A stretch of DNA of 64,000 nt. It comes from Prevotella sp. Its GTDB lineage: Bacteria; Bacteroidota; Bacteroidia; Bacteroidales; Bacteroidaceae. The stretch covers positions 1 through 64,000 of the forward strand of contig JAEAMQ010000067.1 in assembly GCA_016901395.1 (NCBI GenBank), given 5' to 3'. A program made the translations under genes and the position numbers. The notes below the pieces were generated by a model that saw only the letters and a list, made by a program, of their open reading frames with translations, was not told the origin of the DNA and searched no databases. Positions 51,303-60,354 of the stretch are shown in pieces. Position 1 is the stretch's first letter; every line of letters begins with the position of its first letter.

Positions 51303-52166
51303 ATGAAACTTAATCTCACCAAACCACTTATCATTTTCGATTTGGAGACGACCGGTCTCGACCTCGTGACCGACCGTATCATCCAGATTTCTTATATCAA
51401 GGTGATGCCCAACGGAGACGAGGCGCGCAAGAATCTCTTCGTCAACCCTGAGAAGCCCATCCCCCCCATGGTACAGGAACTCACGGGTATCACCGACGAA
51501 ATGGTGAAAGAGGCCCCCGTGTTCAAGCAGATAGCCAAGACCCTGCACGACACGTTCGTGGGCTGTGACTTTGCCGGATTTAACTCCAACAGGTTTGACA
51601 TCCCCCTGCTGGCCGAGGAATTTCTGCGGGCAGGAATAGACTTCGACTTCTCCCGATGCCGTCTCATTGACGCCCAGACCATCTTCCACAAGATGGAACC
51701 GCGCAATCTGGCCGCCGCCTACAAGTACTACACGGGCCACAAGATGGAAGACGACTTCACGGCCCACCGTGCCGACGAAGATACTGAGGCGACCTACCGC
51801 GTGCTACAGGGACAGCTCGACATGTATAATCCCGACACCGCCACCGAGCCCGACAGGGCGTTGGCCAACGACATGGACGTGCTCGCCGAATTCTCGGTGA
51901 TGAACAATAACGTCGACTTCGCGGGCCGCATCGTGTGGCAGGAAATGGCTGACGCCAACGGGAAACCGCTGCTCGACGACAAGGGCAAGCCCCGCATGCA
52001 CGAAGTTTTCAACTTTGGCAAGTACAAAGGATGGGCAGTGGCCGACGTGTTGCATCGCGATCCGGGTTTCTTCAACTGGGTGCTCTCATCCAATTTCACC
52101 TACAACACCAAGCAGGTGCTGACCCGAATCCAGTTGCGCGAGTCCAAACTGAACAGCAAATACTAA
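51303..52166 (+). CDS. DEDD-family 3'-5' exonuclease (Pol III epsilon-like)
   Basis: 287 residues. The exonuclease domain (1-180) shows Exo I IIFDLETTGLD, Exo II GFNSNRFDIPLL and Exo III HRADEDTEATYR, with all acidic residues present. The C-terminal part (about 225-285) has VFNFGKYKGWAVADVLHRDP and resembles the DUF3820-type domain found behind such exonucleases. It is placed 6 bp after dnaN, consistent with a replication or proofreading role. Confidence 0.88.
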   Translation: MKLNLTKPLIIFDLETTGLDLVTDRIIQISYIKVMPNGDEARKNLFVNPEKPIPPMVQELTGITDEMVKEAPVFKQIAKTLHDTFVGCDFAGFNSNRFDIPLLAEEFLRAGIDFDFSRCRLIDAQTIFHKMEPRNLAAAYKYYTGHKMEDDFTAHRADEDTEATYRVLQGQLDMYNPDTATEPDRALANDMDVLAEFSVMNNNVDFAGRIVWQEMADANGKPLLDDKGKPRMHEVFNFGKYKGWAVADVLHRDPGFFNWVLSSNFTYNTKQVLTRIQLRESKLNSKY

Positions 52167-52184
52167 GCACAAACTCCACCGCCG

Positions 52185-53096
52185 ATGCCCCAACTGCGCC
52201 CGATAATCATCGTTTGCCTGTGCCTCGTCTCCGTCTTCGGAGTGCGGGCGCAGGAACTTGATGCCAAGATTACGGTCAATCACAATCAGGTGCAGGGCAC
52301 CGATGCCTCGGTGTTTGAAAACCTTCAGCAGACGCTGGAGCAGTTTGTCAACGACCGTCAGTGGACCAACCTGCAGTTTCAGAAGAACGAACGCATCTCG
52401 TGCAGTTTCAATATCACGGTCACGAAGTATGACCAGTCGACAGGGTTGTTTACCTGTAAAGCCCTCATACAGGCCAACCGTCCGGTCTACAATGCTTCCT
52501 ATACCACGACATTGTTCCAATTTACCGACAACGATTTCAACTTCAAGTTCGCGCAGTTTGACCAGCTGGAATGGAACGAAGAGCAGGTAGACAATCAGAT
52601 TACGGCCCTTTTCGCCTACTATGCCTACCTCATCATCGGAATGAACCTTGACAGTTTCTCACCCCAAGGGGGGGAAGACGTGTTGCAACGGTGTATGAAT
52701 CTGGCCAACAATGCACAAAATCTGGAGTTCACGGGGTGGAAATCGTTTGACTCCGACCGCAACCGCTTCGCCATCATCAATGATTATCTCGATGCAGCCA
52801 TGCAGCCGTTCAGGCAGTTGCAGTACGATTATTACCGCAAAGGGCTCGACGAAATGGCCACCAACGTGGAGCGTGGACGCACGGAAGTGACCACGGCTCT
52901 GGAGACCGGACTCAAAAAAAGCCACGAGGATAGGCCTACAAGCATGCTGCCGCAGATATGGACCGACTACAAGAAGGATGAGCTGGCCAATATCTATAAA
53001 GGTAAAGGGACACAAAAAGAGAAGGAGACGGTCTACGACATCCTTTTTTCCATCAATGCTTCCCAGAACAACGCATGGGAAAAAATTAAGCAATAG
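52185..53096 (+). CDS. DUF4835 family secreted protein
   Basis: 303 residues with a signal peptide (PIIIVCLCLVSVFGVRAQ). The mature start ELDAKITVNHNQVQGTD and the following FENLQQTLEQFVNDRQWTN are the family signature. It is a Bacteroidota-specific periplasmic protein of unknown function that commonly precedes recN. It lies 18 bp after the exonuclease and 5 bp before recN. In other Bacteroidota I remember coaBC between the exonuclease and this gene; it is not here. Confidence 0.88.
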   Translation: MPQLRPIIIVCLCLVSVFGVRAQELDAKITVNHNQVQGTDASVFENLQQTLEQFVNDRQWTNLQFQKNERISCSFNITVTKYDQSTGLFTCKALIQANRPVYNASYTTTLFQFTDNDFNFKFAQFDQLEWNEEQVDNQITALFAYYAYLIIGMNLDSFSPQGGEDVLQRCMNLANNAQNLEFTGWKSFDSDRNRFAIINDYLDAAMQPFRQLQYDYYRKGLDEMATNVERGRTEVTTALETGLKKSHEDRPTSMLPQIWTDYKKDELANIYKGKGTQKEKETVYDILFSINASQNNAWEKIKQ

Positions 53097-53101
53097 ACTT
53101 C

Positions 53102-54778
53102 ATGCTGAAACATCTTTACGTCAGGAACTTCACATTGATTGATGAACTTGACATCAATTTATATCCCGGATTCTCGGTCATCACCGGTGAGACGGGAGCC
53201 GGAAAAAGCATCATCCTGGGAGCCATCCACCTGTTGTTGGGCCAGCGAGCCGACACCAAACAGATTAAGGACGGATGCGACCGCTGTATCGTCGAGGCTC
53301 ATTTCGACCTCTCCCGATACGACATGGAGGGCTTTTTCCAAGACAATAACATCGACTTCGACGAGACAGACTGCATCGTCCGCCGCGAAATCAACGTGAG
53401 CGGCAAGAGCCGTGCGTTTATCAACGACATGCCGGTGCAGCTCACCACCATGCGCGAACTGGGCGAACAGCTCATCGATATCCACAGCCAGCACCAGAGT
53501 CTGCTCCTTCAGAAAGAGGACTTTCAGCTGAGCGTGGTCGACATCATCGCCTCCGACAAGAAGGAGCTGGATGCTTACAGGCAGGCCTATCAGACCTATC
53601 GGAAGGCACAGACCGATTTCGAGAAGTTTCAGAACGACTACACCCGCAATCAGGAAAACGAGGAATTTCTGCGTTTCCAGCATGCCGAACTCGAAAAGGC
53701 ACAGCTCATCGAGGACGAGCAAGAGGAGCTGGAGCAGCAGATCAAGACCCTGACCCATGCCGAAGACATCAAGGGGGCACTCTATACGGCAGCCAATTTG
53801 CTGAACGAGGACAATTCGGGAGCCATCGAACAAGTGAGACAGGGAATCGACAATCTGGAGAAAATCGCCGACCTCGACCCTGACCTCCAGGAGATGACAC
53901 AGCGGCTGGAGTCGGCCTACATAGAGCTGAAAGACATAGGGCACGAATTAGACAGCCGTTCGGAAAACGTGAACTATGACCCACAGTTGTTGCAAACGCT
54001 CAACGACCGGTTGGACCTGATCTACTCATTGGAGCGGAAATTTCATGTAGACACAGTCGGGGAACTCATCGCCAAACGCGACGAGATGGCTGACGAACTG
54101 AAAAACATCGACGGCGGCACAGAGCGACTGGAAGAGCTGAAGCACGCTGTCGACGAGGCTTACGACCGTTGCATGACGGTGGCTAAGCGTCTGAGCGATG
54201 TCCGCAAGAAGGCAGCCTCGAAGGTCGAGGACGAGATGAAGAAGCGGCTGGTGCCGCTCGGCATTCCCAACGTGAAGTTTGCCATCGAACTGAAGGTCAA
54301 AGACTGCTCGCCCAACGGCATCGACAACGTGTCGTTCCTGTTCAATGCCAACAGCAACTCACAGCTGCAGCCCATCTCGCAGGTAGCGTCGGGCGGAGAA
54401 ATCGCACGTATCATGTTGTCGCTCAAGGCCATGATCAGTGGTGCGGTGAAGCTACCCACCATCATTTTCGACGAGATAGACACTGGCGTGAGTGGGCGCA
54501 TCGCGGAGAAAATGGCCGAAATCATGCGCGAAATGGGCCATAACAACCGTCAGGTGATATCCATCACCCATCTCCCGCAGATAGCCGCCATCGGTACGGT
54601 GCACTACAAAGTGAGCAAGACCGACACGTCCTCAGGCACCGTGAGCCACATGGAACAGCTCACGTCCGAACAGCGGGTCAAGGAGATTGCACAGATGCTG
54701 AGTGGCAGCGACATCTCCGACGCAGCCATCGAGAATGCCAGGACGCTGCTGAAACATAGCTTGCGGGAAAAAGAATAA
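53102..54778 (+). CDS. recN: DNA repair protein RecN
   Basis: SMC-like ATPase for double-strand break repair, 558 residues, normal length. Walker A is GETGAGKSIILGAI near residue 30. Long coiled coils occupy about 150-380 with a break in the middle. The C-terminal half has signature VASGGEIARIMLSLKA and Walker B TIIFDEIDTGVSGRIAE, then ISITHLPQIAAIG. All motifs intact. An AT-rich AATAAA-repeated stretch follows. Confidence 0.96.
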   Translation: MLKHLYVRNFTLIDELDINLYPGFSVITGETGAGKSIILGAIHLLLGQRADTKQIKDGCDRCIVEAHFDLSRYDMEGFFQDNNIDFDETDCIVRREINVSGKSRAFINDMPVQLTTMRELGEQLIDIHSQHQSLLLQKEDFQLSVVDIIASDKKELDAYRQAYQTYRKAQTDFEKFQNDYTRNQENEEFLRFQHAELEKAQLIEDEQEELEQQIKTLTHAEDIKGALYTAANLLNEDNSGAIEQVRQGIDNLEKIADLDPDLQEMTQRLESAYIELKDIGHELDSRSENVNYDPQLLQTLNDRLDLIYSLERKFHVDTVGELIAKRDEMADELKNIDGGTERLEELKHAVDEAYDRCMTVAKRLSDVRKKAASKVEDEMKKRLVPLGIPNVKFAIELKVKDCSPNGIDNVSFLFNANSNSQLQPISQVASGGEIARIMLSLKAMISGAVKLPTIIFDEIDTGVSGRIAEKMAEIMREMGHNNRQVISITHLPQIAAIGTVHYKVSKTDTSSGTVSHMEQLTSEQRVKEIAQMLSGSDISDAAIENARTLLKHSLREKE

Positions 54779-54994
54779 ATATTAAAGAATAAACATTAAA
54801 CAATAAATGTATGGGGCATTGAACAATAAAGAATAAAAAATAAACATTATATGTTGAGTGCATCAGGCATTATTGAATAAGAAATTAAAATTAATCGCAA
54901 AGCTGACGAGGCTTTGAGGGAAGGGCGATGAAGGCAAGGCGATGACCCAAGAGAAGCCTGCTGGGCGCCCGATACCCACCGAAAACCCAAGGAA
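54779..54994. repeat. AT-rich stretch with short AATAAA repeats
   Basis: Within 54775-54850 the words GAATAAA and AATAAAC/TATT recur at least four times, and later bases turn GC-rich. No gene or clear terminator. It lies between recN and the next gene. Confidence 0.5.
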
Positions 54995-56677
54995 ATGAAT
55001 AAGAAACTGAGAGCCACTATACTCCTTTTTGTCCAGCTGTTCACGCTGACGACACTTCTGGCACAACCAGCGCCGGTGAAAAAAGCGGCGCAGAGCGTCT
55101 TTACCCTCACCACCTTCGCAGCCGACGGAAGCATCATTGGTTCCACCCACGGCGTGTTTGTGGGGCAGAATGGCACTGCCATCGCCATGTGGCACCCCTT
55201 TGACGGTGCGCAGCGGGCGGTCGTGATAGATGCCAAAGGCAACTCACACGAGGTGGATGCCATGCTCGGTGTATCAGAGTTGTACGACATCTGCCAGTTC
55301 CGCATCAAGAACAAGGCGGGACTTGCGCTTCCCCTTGCCACCGCCGACCAGGCTGCGACGACGGTCTATCTGCTGGACTACGATCTGAAGAAGCCCGTAT
55401 CCAAGAAACTCACTCCGCAGAAAACCGAGAAGTTCATGACCACCAACAACTATTATCTGTTCAACGATGTCGACGTGTCGAACACCGATTTGGGCTGCCC
55501 CATCATCAACGAGCAGGGCCAGTTGCTGGGTATCATGCAACGCAACAAGAATGGCGGACAGGCATATTCGGCCGATGCCCGACTCATCTCCACATTCTCA
55601 CGCAACGGTCTGTCACTCAATGACAACTCCATGCGAGCCACCGGCATACGAACAGCTCTGCCCGACGACGAACAGCAAGCCACCCTCATGCTGATGATTG
55701 CCGGCCAGCAAGCCGACAGTATCAGGTATGATGCCTATGTCAATGAGTTTATTGAAAAGTTCCCCACCTCCACAGAAGGCTACCGAGCAAGGGCTTCCCG
55801 CTATGTGACAACGGGACAACTGAGACAGGCCGATAACGTCTATGCACAGGAAGTGAAGAAGGCTGCCAAGAAAGATGAAGCCTATTACGACTACGCACAA
55901 GCCGTATACCGTGCGGTAAGTTATCGTGTCGATACCACCTTCACCGACTGGAACTATAACCGTGCGATGACCCTCGCACAGGAAGCCGAGAAGATCAATG
56001 CGCTGCCGATATACCGACATCTACAAGCCCAGATTGTCTATGCACAGGGCGACTACCAGAAAGCCCTCGACATGTTTACTGACCTGCAGAAAACCGACAT
56101 GGGCAAAAACGGCGAGATATACTATGAGGCTGCACAGTGCAAGACCCAACTCAAGGCCCCTGCCTCCGACATCGAGACTCTGCTCACCGCTGCTGTCAAC
56201 GCCCAGACAGGTTCGGTGTCAGCTCCCTACGTGCTGGCGCGCGGACGATTTTATGATAATGCCGGCGAATATCGCAAGGCTTTCAAGGACTATCTCGCCT
56301 ATGACACGCTGATGAACAACCGTGCGACCCATGATTTCTACTACACCAAGTTCAAGTGTGAGCAGAAAATCCGCCAATACAAGTTGGCCATCAATGACAT
56401 TGCCCATGCCATTGTACTCAACCGCACGGAGCCGACCTACTATGCGGAGATGGCCGGGCTGCAGCTGCAACTCAACCAACTGCAGGATGCCATCACCACT
56501 TGCAACATGGGTTTGCAGCTCACACAAGAATATGCCGACCTATATATCATCCTCGGCATTGCGCAATGTGAACTCAAAGACAAGCAAAACATGGAGGAAG
56601 GCATCGCTAACTTGCAGAAAGCACAGGCGTTAGGCGACGAGCGTGCAGCAGGACTTATTGCCAAATACAAGAAATAG
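54995..56677 (+). CDS. Trypsin-fold (pseudo)protease with TPR repeats
   Basis: 560 residues with a signal peptide (ATILLFVQLFTLTTLLAQ). Residues 28-200 form a DegP/trypsin-like fold: VFTLTTFAADGSIIGSTHGV, then WHPFDGA with the His at residue 67, ELYDICQF with Asp98, and DLGCPIINEQGQLLGI. At the nucleophile position where active enzymes have N-S-G-S/G-P this one reads D-L-G-C-P, so Ser is Leu166. Residues 230-560 contain repeated TPR-like helices (ADLYIILGIAQCELKDKQNM). It is likely an inactive scaffold or binding protein in the periplasm. Confidence 0.78.
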   Translation: MNKKLRATILLFVQLFTLTTLLAQPAPVKKAAQSVFTLTTFAADGSIIGSTHGVFVGQNGTAIAMWHPFDGAQRAVVIDAKGNSHEVDAMLGVSELYDICQFRIKNKAGLALPLATADQAATTVYLLDYDLKKPVSKKLTPQKTEKFMTTNNYYLFNDVDVSNTDLGCPIINEQGQLLGIMQRNKNGGQAYSADARLISTFSRNGLSLNDNSMRATGIRTALPDDEQQATLMLMIAGQQADSIRYDAYVNEFIEKFPTSTEGYRARASRYVTTGQLRQADNVYAQEVKKAAKKDEAYYDYAQAVYRAVSYRVDTTFTDWNYNRAMTLAQEAEKINALPIYRHLQAQIVYAQGDYQKALDMFTDLQKTDMGKNGEIYYEAAQCKTQLKAPASDIETLLTAAVNAQTGSVSAPYVLARGRFYDNAGEYRKAFKDYLAYDTLMNNRATHDFYYTKFKCEQKIRQYKLAINDIAHAIVLNRTEPTYYAEMAGLQLQLNQLQDAITTCNMGLQLTQEYADLYIILGIAQCELKDKQNMEEGIANLQKAQALGDERAAGLIAKYKK

Positions 56678-56781
56678 CCCGTAACCCATACGCACAACTC
56701 CCAATCGCAATAGACTCTCCACGGCAGACAGAACATGCCTGAAAATAATGGCAAGTTTTCCGTGTGATTTATCAATTATAA

Positions 56782-56813
56782 TTTGGAGTTTCAAAAAAAA
56801 TAGATTATCTTTG
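56782..56813 (+). promoter_or_regulatory. Promoter of the tRNA-Thr/tRNA-Gly unit
   Basis: TTTG at 56782-56785, 20 bp, TATCTTTG at 56806-56813: an exact consensus match, 12 bp before the first tRNA. Confidence 0.8.
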
Positions 56814-56825
56814 CACACGCAAATC

Positions 56826-56898
<73 letters not shown>

Positions 56899-56964
56899 CT
56901 CCCCTGAAAAGGGAAGAGTCTACGGGCATCATCTATTTAATTGATGTATGGCAATAACCAACAT

Positions 56965-57035
56965 GCGGAATTAGCACATCGGTAGTGCACGGGCTTCCCA
57001 AGCCTGGGAGGCGGGTTCGATTCCCGTATTCCGCT
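56965..57035 (+). tRNA. tRNA-Gly (anticodon CCC)
   Basis: 71 nt. Acceptor GCGGAAT/ATTCCGC, D arm GCAC..GTGC, anticodon stem CGGGC/GCCTG with loop TTCCCAA, T arm GCGGG TTCGATT CCCGT. CCA not encoded. It lies 66 bp after tRNA-Thr, probably in the same transcript. Confidence 0.92.
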
Positions 57036-57247
57036 CTCTTTTGACTTTTATTCTATAAAAATATCCTACCATTCATTCTCACAAAACATCCTGCCAATCA
57101 GCGTATTGGCATTTCATGACCACAACCTTCCACCCCATCCTTCCACCGTTCCTCGCCCCATTCACCATCTCGGGCACATGTCATGGCACTGTTTCTCACC
57201 GCATGCTTTCAACTTTCCAATAGAGAGAGCATGCAATTAACGGCCCA

Positions 57248-57275
57248 TCGCGATGCAATTCGATACTATTCGCAT
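57248..57275. repeat. Dispersed 18-nt repeat unit (locus 6)
   Basis: TCGCGATGCAATTCGATACT followed by ATTCGC. The part GCAATTCGATACTATTCGC (57254-57272) is a diverged form of the unit. Confidence 0.55.
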
Positions 57276-57410
57276 ACAGACTAAGAAATGACGGGGTTTT
57301 TACAAGCCGTTATTAACACCCTCCCCCGACCCTATGAGGATAGCGAGGAGAAGTTTCAATCTTCCGTAGTACCTCAATCTTTCACATCAATAACACCTTG
57401 GGTATAAAAC

Positions 57411-57449
57411 AAAAAGAACTGCAGCCCTTTCGGAGTTGCAGTTCTTTTT
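57411..57449 (-). terminator. Terminator of the winged-helix gene
   Basis: AAAAAGAACTGCA pairs with TGCAGTTCTTTTT around a 13-nt loop. It has A and T tracts on both sides and so could act in both directions. It ends 16 bp from the stop codon. Confidence 0.9.
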
Positions 57450-57464
57450 TGTTTGAATATAAGG

Positions 57465-57761
57465 TTAGGCGAGCACTACTTTGCCATTGTCGCCCTTTAC
57501 TTTGCCTTCTTTCAGAAGCCAACCAATACCGAGAAGCACCTCAGTCTCAGTCTTCTTTATTGCCGAAGCGAGTTGTGCCACAGACAATGCCTCCCCTGCT
57601 GCAGAAAGAGCCTGATAAACATCACCTGCACGGAAACCGGCATTCTCAGCATCAACCATAGTTTCTACCTTTTTAGCGGCGGGTTTCTTCACTGTTTTTG
57701 CCTTTGTTGCTGTAGTAGCCTTAGTTGCTACTTTCTTCTCTGCTGCTTTCTTTTCTACCAT
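57465..57761 (-). CDS. Winged-helix protein with histone-H1-like basic tail
   Basis: 98 residues. The first 34 carry 11 lysines in an Ala/Thr/Lys/Val repeat (KKVATKATTATKAKTVKKPA), like the tail of histone H1. Residues 40-98 are a winged helix-turn-helix of the DUF2582 type (AGDVYQALSAAGEALSVAQL, then LGIGWLLKEGKVKGDNGKVV). The combination suggests a nucleoid-associated protein. It has its own promoter (57822-57854) and terminator, and lies between tRNA genes. Confidence 0.85.
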   Translation of the reverse strand: MVEKKAAEKKVATKATTATKAKTVKKPAAKKVETMVDAENAGFRAGDVYQALSAAGEALSVAQLASAIKKTETEVLLGIGWLLKEGKVKGDNGKVVLA

Positions 57762-57821
57762 AATTAAGTAAATAATATTAAAATATTAGAAATCACAAGA
57801 TCGTTTATAACTTATCATTTG

Positions 57822-57854
57822 CAAAATTAATACTTTTATTTTTATTGTCTCAAA
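57822..57854 (-). promoter_or_regulatory. Promoter of the winged-helix gene
   Basis: On the minus strand, TTTG (complement of 57851-57854), 21 bp, TAATTTTG (complement of 57822-57829). The start codon follows 60 bp downstream. Confidence 0.6.
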
Positions 57855-57964
57855 CAAATGTTAAGAAACTGATATCCAATCGGTTTGAAATCAATATTTC
57901 TTGATTTAAATCAAAACAAAAGTATAAAATGGGAAAAACTTTCAATGTGAAAGAAGAAAGGGAG

Positions 57965-58038
57965 CGGTGCGTACGGGACTCGAACCCGTGACCTCCTGCG
58001 TGACAGGCAGGCATTCTAACCAGCTGAACTAACGCACC
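57965..58038 (-). tRNA. tRNA-Asp (anticodon GTC), copy 2
   Basis: 74 nt. Acceptor GGTGCGT/ACGCACC, anticodon stem CCTGC/GCAGG with loop CTGTCAC, T arm CACGGG TTCGAAC CCGTG, discriminator G. Identical over its full length to the upstream copy. Confidence 0.93.
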
Positions 58039-58064
58039 ATGGGGAGTGTTTTAGAAAAAAAAAG

Positions 58065-58138
58065 CGGTGCGTACGGGACTCGAACCCGTGACCTCCTGCG
58101 TGACAGGCAGGCATTCTAACCAGCTGAACTAACGCACC
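58065..58138 (-). tRNA. tRNA-Asp (anticodon GTC), copy 1
   Basis: Identical to 57965-58038, exactly 100 bp away, with an unrelated 26-nt spacer. It is first in the transcript from the promoter at 58179-58210. Confidence 0.93.
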
Positions 58139-58178
58139 AAATTCGTCAGACGTAGTGTCTATTGGAATTTTACGGCTG

Positions 58179-58210
58179 CAAAGGTAGTGCTTTTATTCTA
58201 CATTACCAAA
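58179..58210 (-). promoter_or_regulatory. Promoter of the tRNA-Asp pair
   Basis: On the minus strand, TTTG (complement of 58207-58210), 20 bp, TACCTTTG (complement of 58179-58186), an exact consensus match. Confidence 0.78.
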
Positions 58211-58226
58211 CAATATCTTAAATATT

Positions 58227-58739
58227 TTATAAAAAATATTGCAGGATAACCACATCACAATACTGCTCTCCATCGAACAACCACTCCTTCAATTCTGCAA
58301 CGGATTGAAACCCAACCTCTTTAAAGAGCTTCTGACAACTTTCATTGTTTTTTCCAATCAGGGCATACATTTGGTGTAGATGAATGACCTCATGGGCATA
58401 GCGGATAAGATGCAACATTGCAGCCCGCCCATACCCCTGATCGCGAAAACGATGTTGAATGACAACGCCCACTTCGGCACGGCAATGTCTTGGGTCAAAA
58501 TTTGCCAAATCGACAATACCTATCAACTCTCCCAATGAGCTCTCAATGATGAGCCTCATCTGTTTGTCGGTATAGATATCACCGCTCACATTAGCTAAGT
58601 ATTCATGGAGTGCATAGCGAGAATAAGGCACATTAGTAACACCAACATTCCATAAATCCTGATTGTTCTCGATTTCGTAAAGAATCTCCAAATCCTCAGG
58701 TTCAATGGCTCTGAGTTTTACTTGAGGCAGCTGGTCCAT
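58227..58739 (-). CDS. GNAT-family N-acetyltransferase (RimJ/RimL-like)
   Basis: 170 residues. The opening VKLRAIEPEDLEILYEIEN is typical of RimJ/RimL-type acetyltransferases. The acetyl-CoA loop is VVIQHRFRDQGYGRAAML (Q/R-x-x-G-x-G/A), followed by NNESCQKLFKEVGF. It should transfer acetyl from acetyl-CoA to an amino group, target unknown. The gene starts 3 bp after the GT2 stop, at the end of the recR operon. Confidence 0.87.
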   Translation of the reverse strand: MDQLPQVKLRAIEPEDLEILYEIENNQDLWNVGVTNVPYSRYALHEYLANVSGDIYTDKQMRLIIESSLGELIGIVDLANFDPRHCRAEVGVVIQHRFRDQGYGRAAMLHLIRYAHEVIHLHQMYALIGKNNESCQKLFKEVGFQSVAELKEWLFDGEQYCDVVILQYFL

Positions 58740-58742
58740 AAA

Positions 58743-59921
58743 CTATTGAATGATTTCAGAATCGGTAATCAAGGCTTTTAATGCCGGATTATAGAGAGCA
58801 AACTGCTGATTGTCACGAAAATGGGCAGAGAGAGACTCCAACATCTCATTAAACGAATATTTGGAAATGTCATATACGTAATAGTTGACTCTATCGTCGT
58901 CACCGCATTCATACGAATCCGACATCTCCTTTTCACCTGCAAACACAGCGGTAAGCCCATGACGGTGTATCAATTGCCGACACACGTCACGATTATCTTC
59001 ATCCACATCGAAGATATAACGGGCATCTGCAGCCCGCCGCCTGCTCACGAAACCCATGCTGTATTTGACCTTTTCAAACAATGTTGATACCAAAGCCAAG
59101 CATGCCTTACAATAAATTCCGATGTGAATAGGTAGTGAAAGAAGACAACCCAGATGTCCATAATGCTTACGAAGGAAGATAAACATAGCTTCATAAAACA
59201 CATGCACATAGCGGAAATTGGTCTTCTGTGTGCTCTCTCCCTTATAATGGAGAATCTTTAAAGGCAGATACCAGTTTTCCCATCCACCTTTGAGAAGTCG
59301 GTAACTCAGGTCGATATCTTCGCCATACATGAAGAAATCCTCATCAAGCAGACCTATTTCGTCCAATGCCTGGCGTCGGAGCATACAGAATGCACCACTG
59401 ACAATCTCAATCTGCGCGGGTAAATCCCAAGGCAGATACCCCATATAGTATTTGCCCCAAACTCTGTTATGAGGAAATCTCGCACACAAACCTACCATTT
59501 TGTAGAATGAAGTGAGAGGAGTGGGAATACCTCTTCTTGACTCCATAGCGTCGGTGCCATCCGTACGCAACATCCTTACGCCGACTCCACCTGACCGGGG
59601 ATGGTCATCCATAAACTGCACAGCCTCTCGCAAGACTTTCTCCCCCACCAGCGTATCCGGGTTCAACAGTAAGACATACTCACCCAGACTTTGCCGTATA
59701 GCCTGATTGTTGGCCCTCGCAAAGCCTAAATTATGATTACTTTGAATGAAAGTAACCCAAGGAAAGGAAGGGGAAAGAAATTCAACACTACCATCTTGAG
59801 AATGGTTGTCTACGACTATAACCTCTGCATCAAGGCCATGAATAGCCTGCTGCACAGAGCGCAGACACTGATCAAGATAATACTTGACGTTGTAACTTAC
59901 TATGATAATTGACAGTTTCAA
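58743..59921 (-). CDS. GT2-family glycosyltransferase (rhamnosyltransferase-like)
   Basis: 392 residues. The GT-A domain (1-240) is complete: LSIIIVSYNVKYYLDQCLRS, VVDNHSQDGS, NLGFARANNQAI, LLNPDTLV (DxD-type), EIVSGAFCMLRR and DEDFFMYGEDIDLSYRL. A hydrophobic segment near 256-285 may bind the membrane. The last ~100 residues form an extra domain ending LITDSEIIQ that I do not recognise. It may add rhamnose or a similar sugar to a surface glycan. It overlaps the upstream membrane gene by 4 bp. Confidence 0.87.
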   Translation of the reverse strand: MKLSIIIVSYNVKYYLDQCLRSVQQAIHGLDAEVIVVDNHSQDGSVEFLSPSFPWVTFIQSNHNLGFARANNQAIRQSLGEYVLLLNPDTLVGEKVLREAVQFMDDHPRSGGVGVRMLRTDGTDAMESRRGIPTPLTSFYKMVGLCARFPHNRVWGKYYMGYLPWDLPAQIEIVSGAFCMLRRQALDEIGLLDEDFFMYGEDIDLSYRLLKGGWENWYLPLKILHYKGESTQKTNFRYVHVFYEAMFIFLRKHYGHLGCLLSLPIHIGIYCKACLALVSTLFEKVKYSMGFVSRRRAADARYIFDVDEDNRDVCRQLIHRHGLTAVFAGEKEMSDSYECGDDDRVNYYVYDISKYSFNEMLESLSAHFRDNQQFALYNPALKALITDSEIIQ

Positions 59922-60343
59922 AACTTACTTGTCATTTCCTGCCGACATCGGGTCTCCGACGGAAAAACAAAGACCAGACAGAGCAAACCGATGATTGCCA
60001 TGTAACCAAAAGCCACATTCAAGTACTGATAATAGAACAATGTGTTGAACAACATAGGCAGACTGATCATCAACAAGCGAACTATCCCCCATCGGCGCAG
60101 GCCGATTTCCGGTGCGGCCGCTATAGCACGACGCGCAGGTCCAAACTTCAGCAGACGCAAAGCGAACGGGATGGCACAAATGGTAACAAGTTCCATCAAT
60201 CCGGCTATATAGTATTCTCGAATACCGTTATACTGCAAGTCACCAGGTTCAAGCCATTCAAACTCATAGAGAAGTACCATGAGGAGGCACAGAAGGATGG
60301 GGATGTAGAATACAAGAAGTAATGTTTTACGAGCAGCTGTCAT
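59918..60343 (-). CDS. Hypothetical four-helix membrane protein
   Basis: 141 residues with four hydrophobic segments (about 8-25, 45-65, 88-104 and 112-130). No family recognised. It starts 11 bp after recR and overlaps the glycosyltransferase gene by 4 bp, so it is co-expressed with both. Confidence 0.7.
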   Translation of the reverse strand: MTAARKTLLLVFYIPILLCLLMVLLYEFEWLEPGDLQYNGIREYYIAGLMELVTICAIPFALRLLKFGPARRAIAAAPEIGLRRWGIVRLLMISLPMLFNTLFYYQYLNVAFGYMAIIGLLCLVFVFPSETRCRQEMTSKF

Positions 60344-60354
60344 GACATAAGGAT

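Larger units (their letters stand above)
57036..57464. other. Intergenic region 57.0-57.5 kb
   Basis: 430 bp with the inverted repeat GCATGCTTTC...AGAGCATGC (about 57201-57233), a diverged 18-nt repeat unit (57248-57275) and the bidirectional terminator at 57411-57449. No gene recognised. Confidence 0.55.

Noticed and set aside
57965-58138. Tandem identical tRNA-Asp genes as an assembly duplication
   Set aside because: The spacer and outer flanks differ and a proper promoter precedes the pair; duplicated tRNA genes are common.
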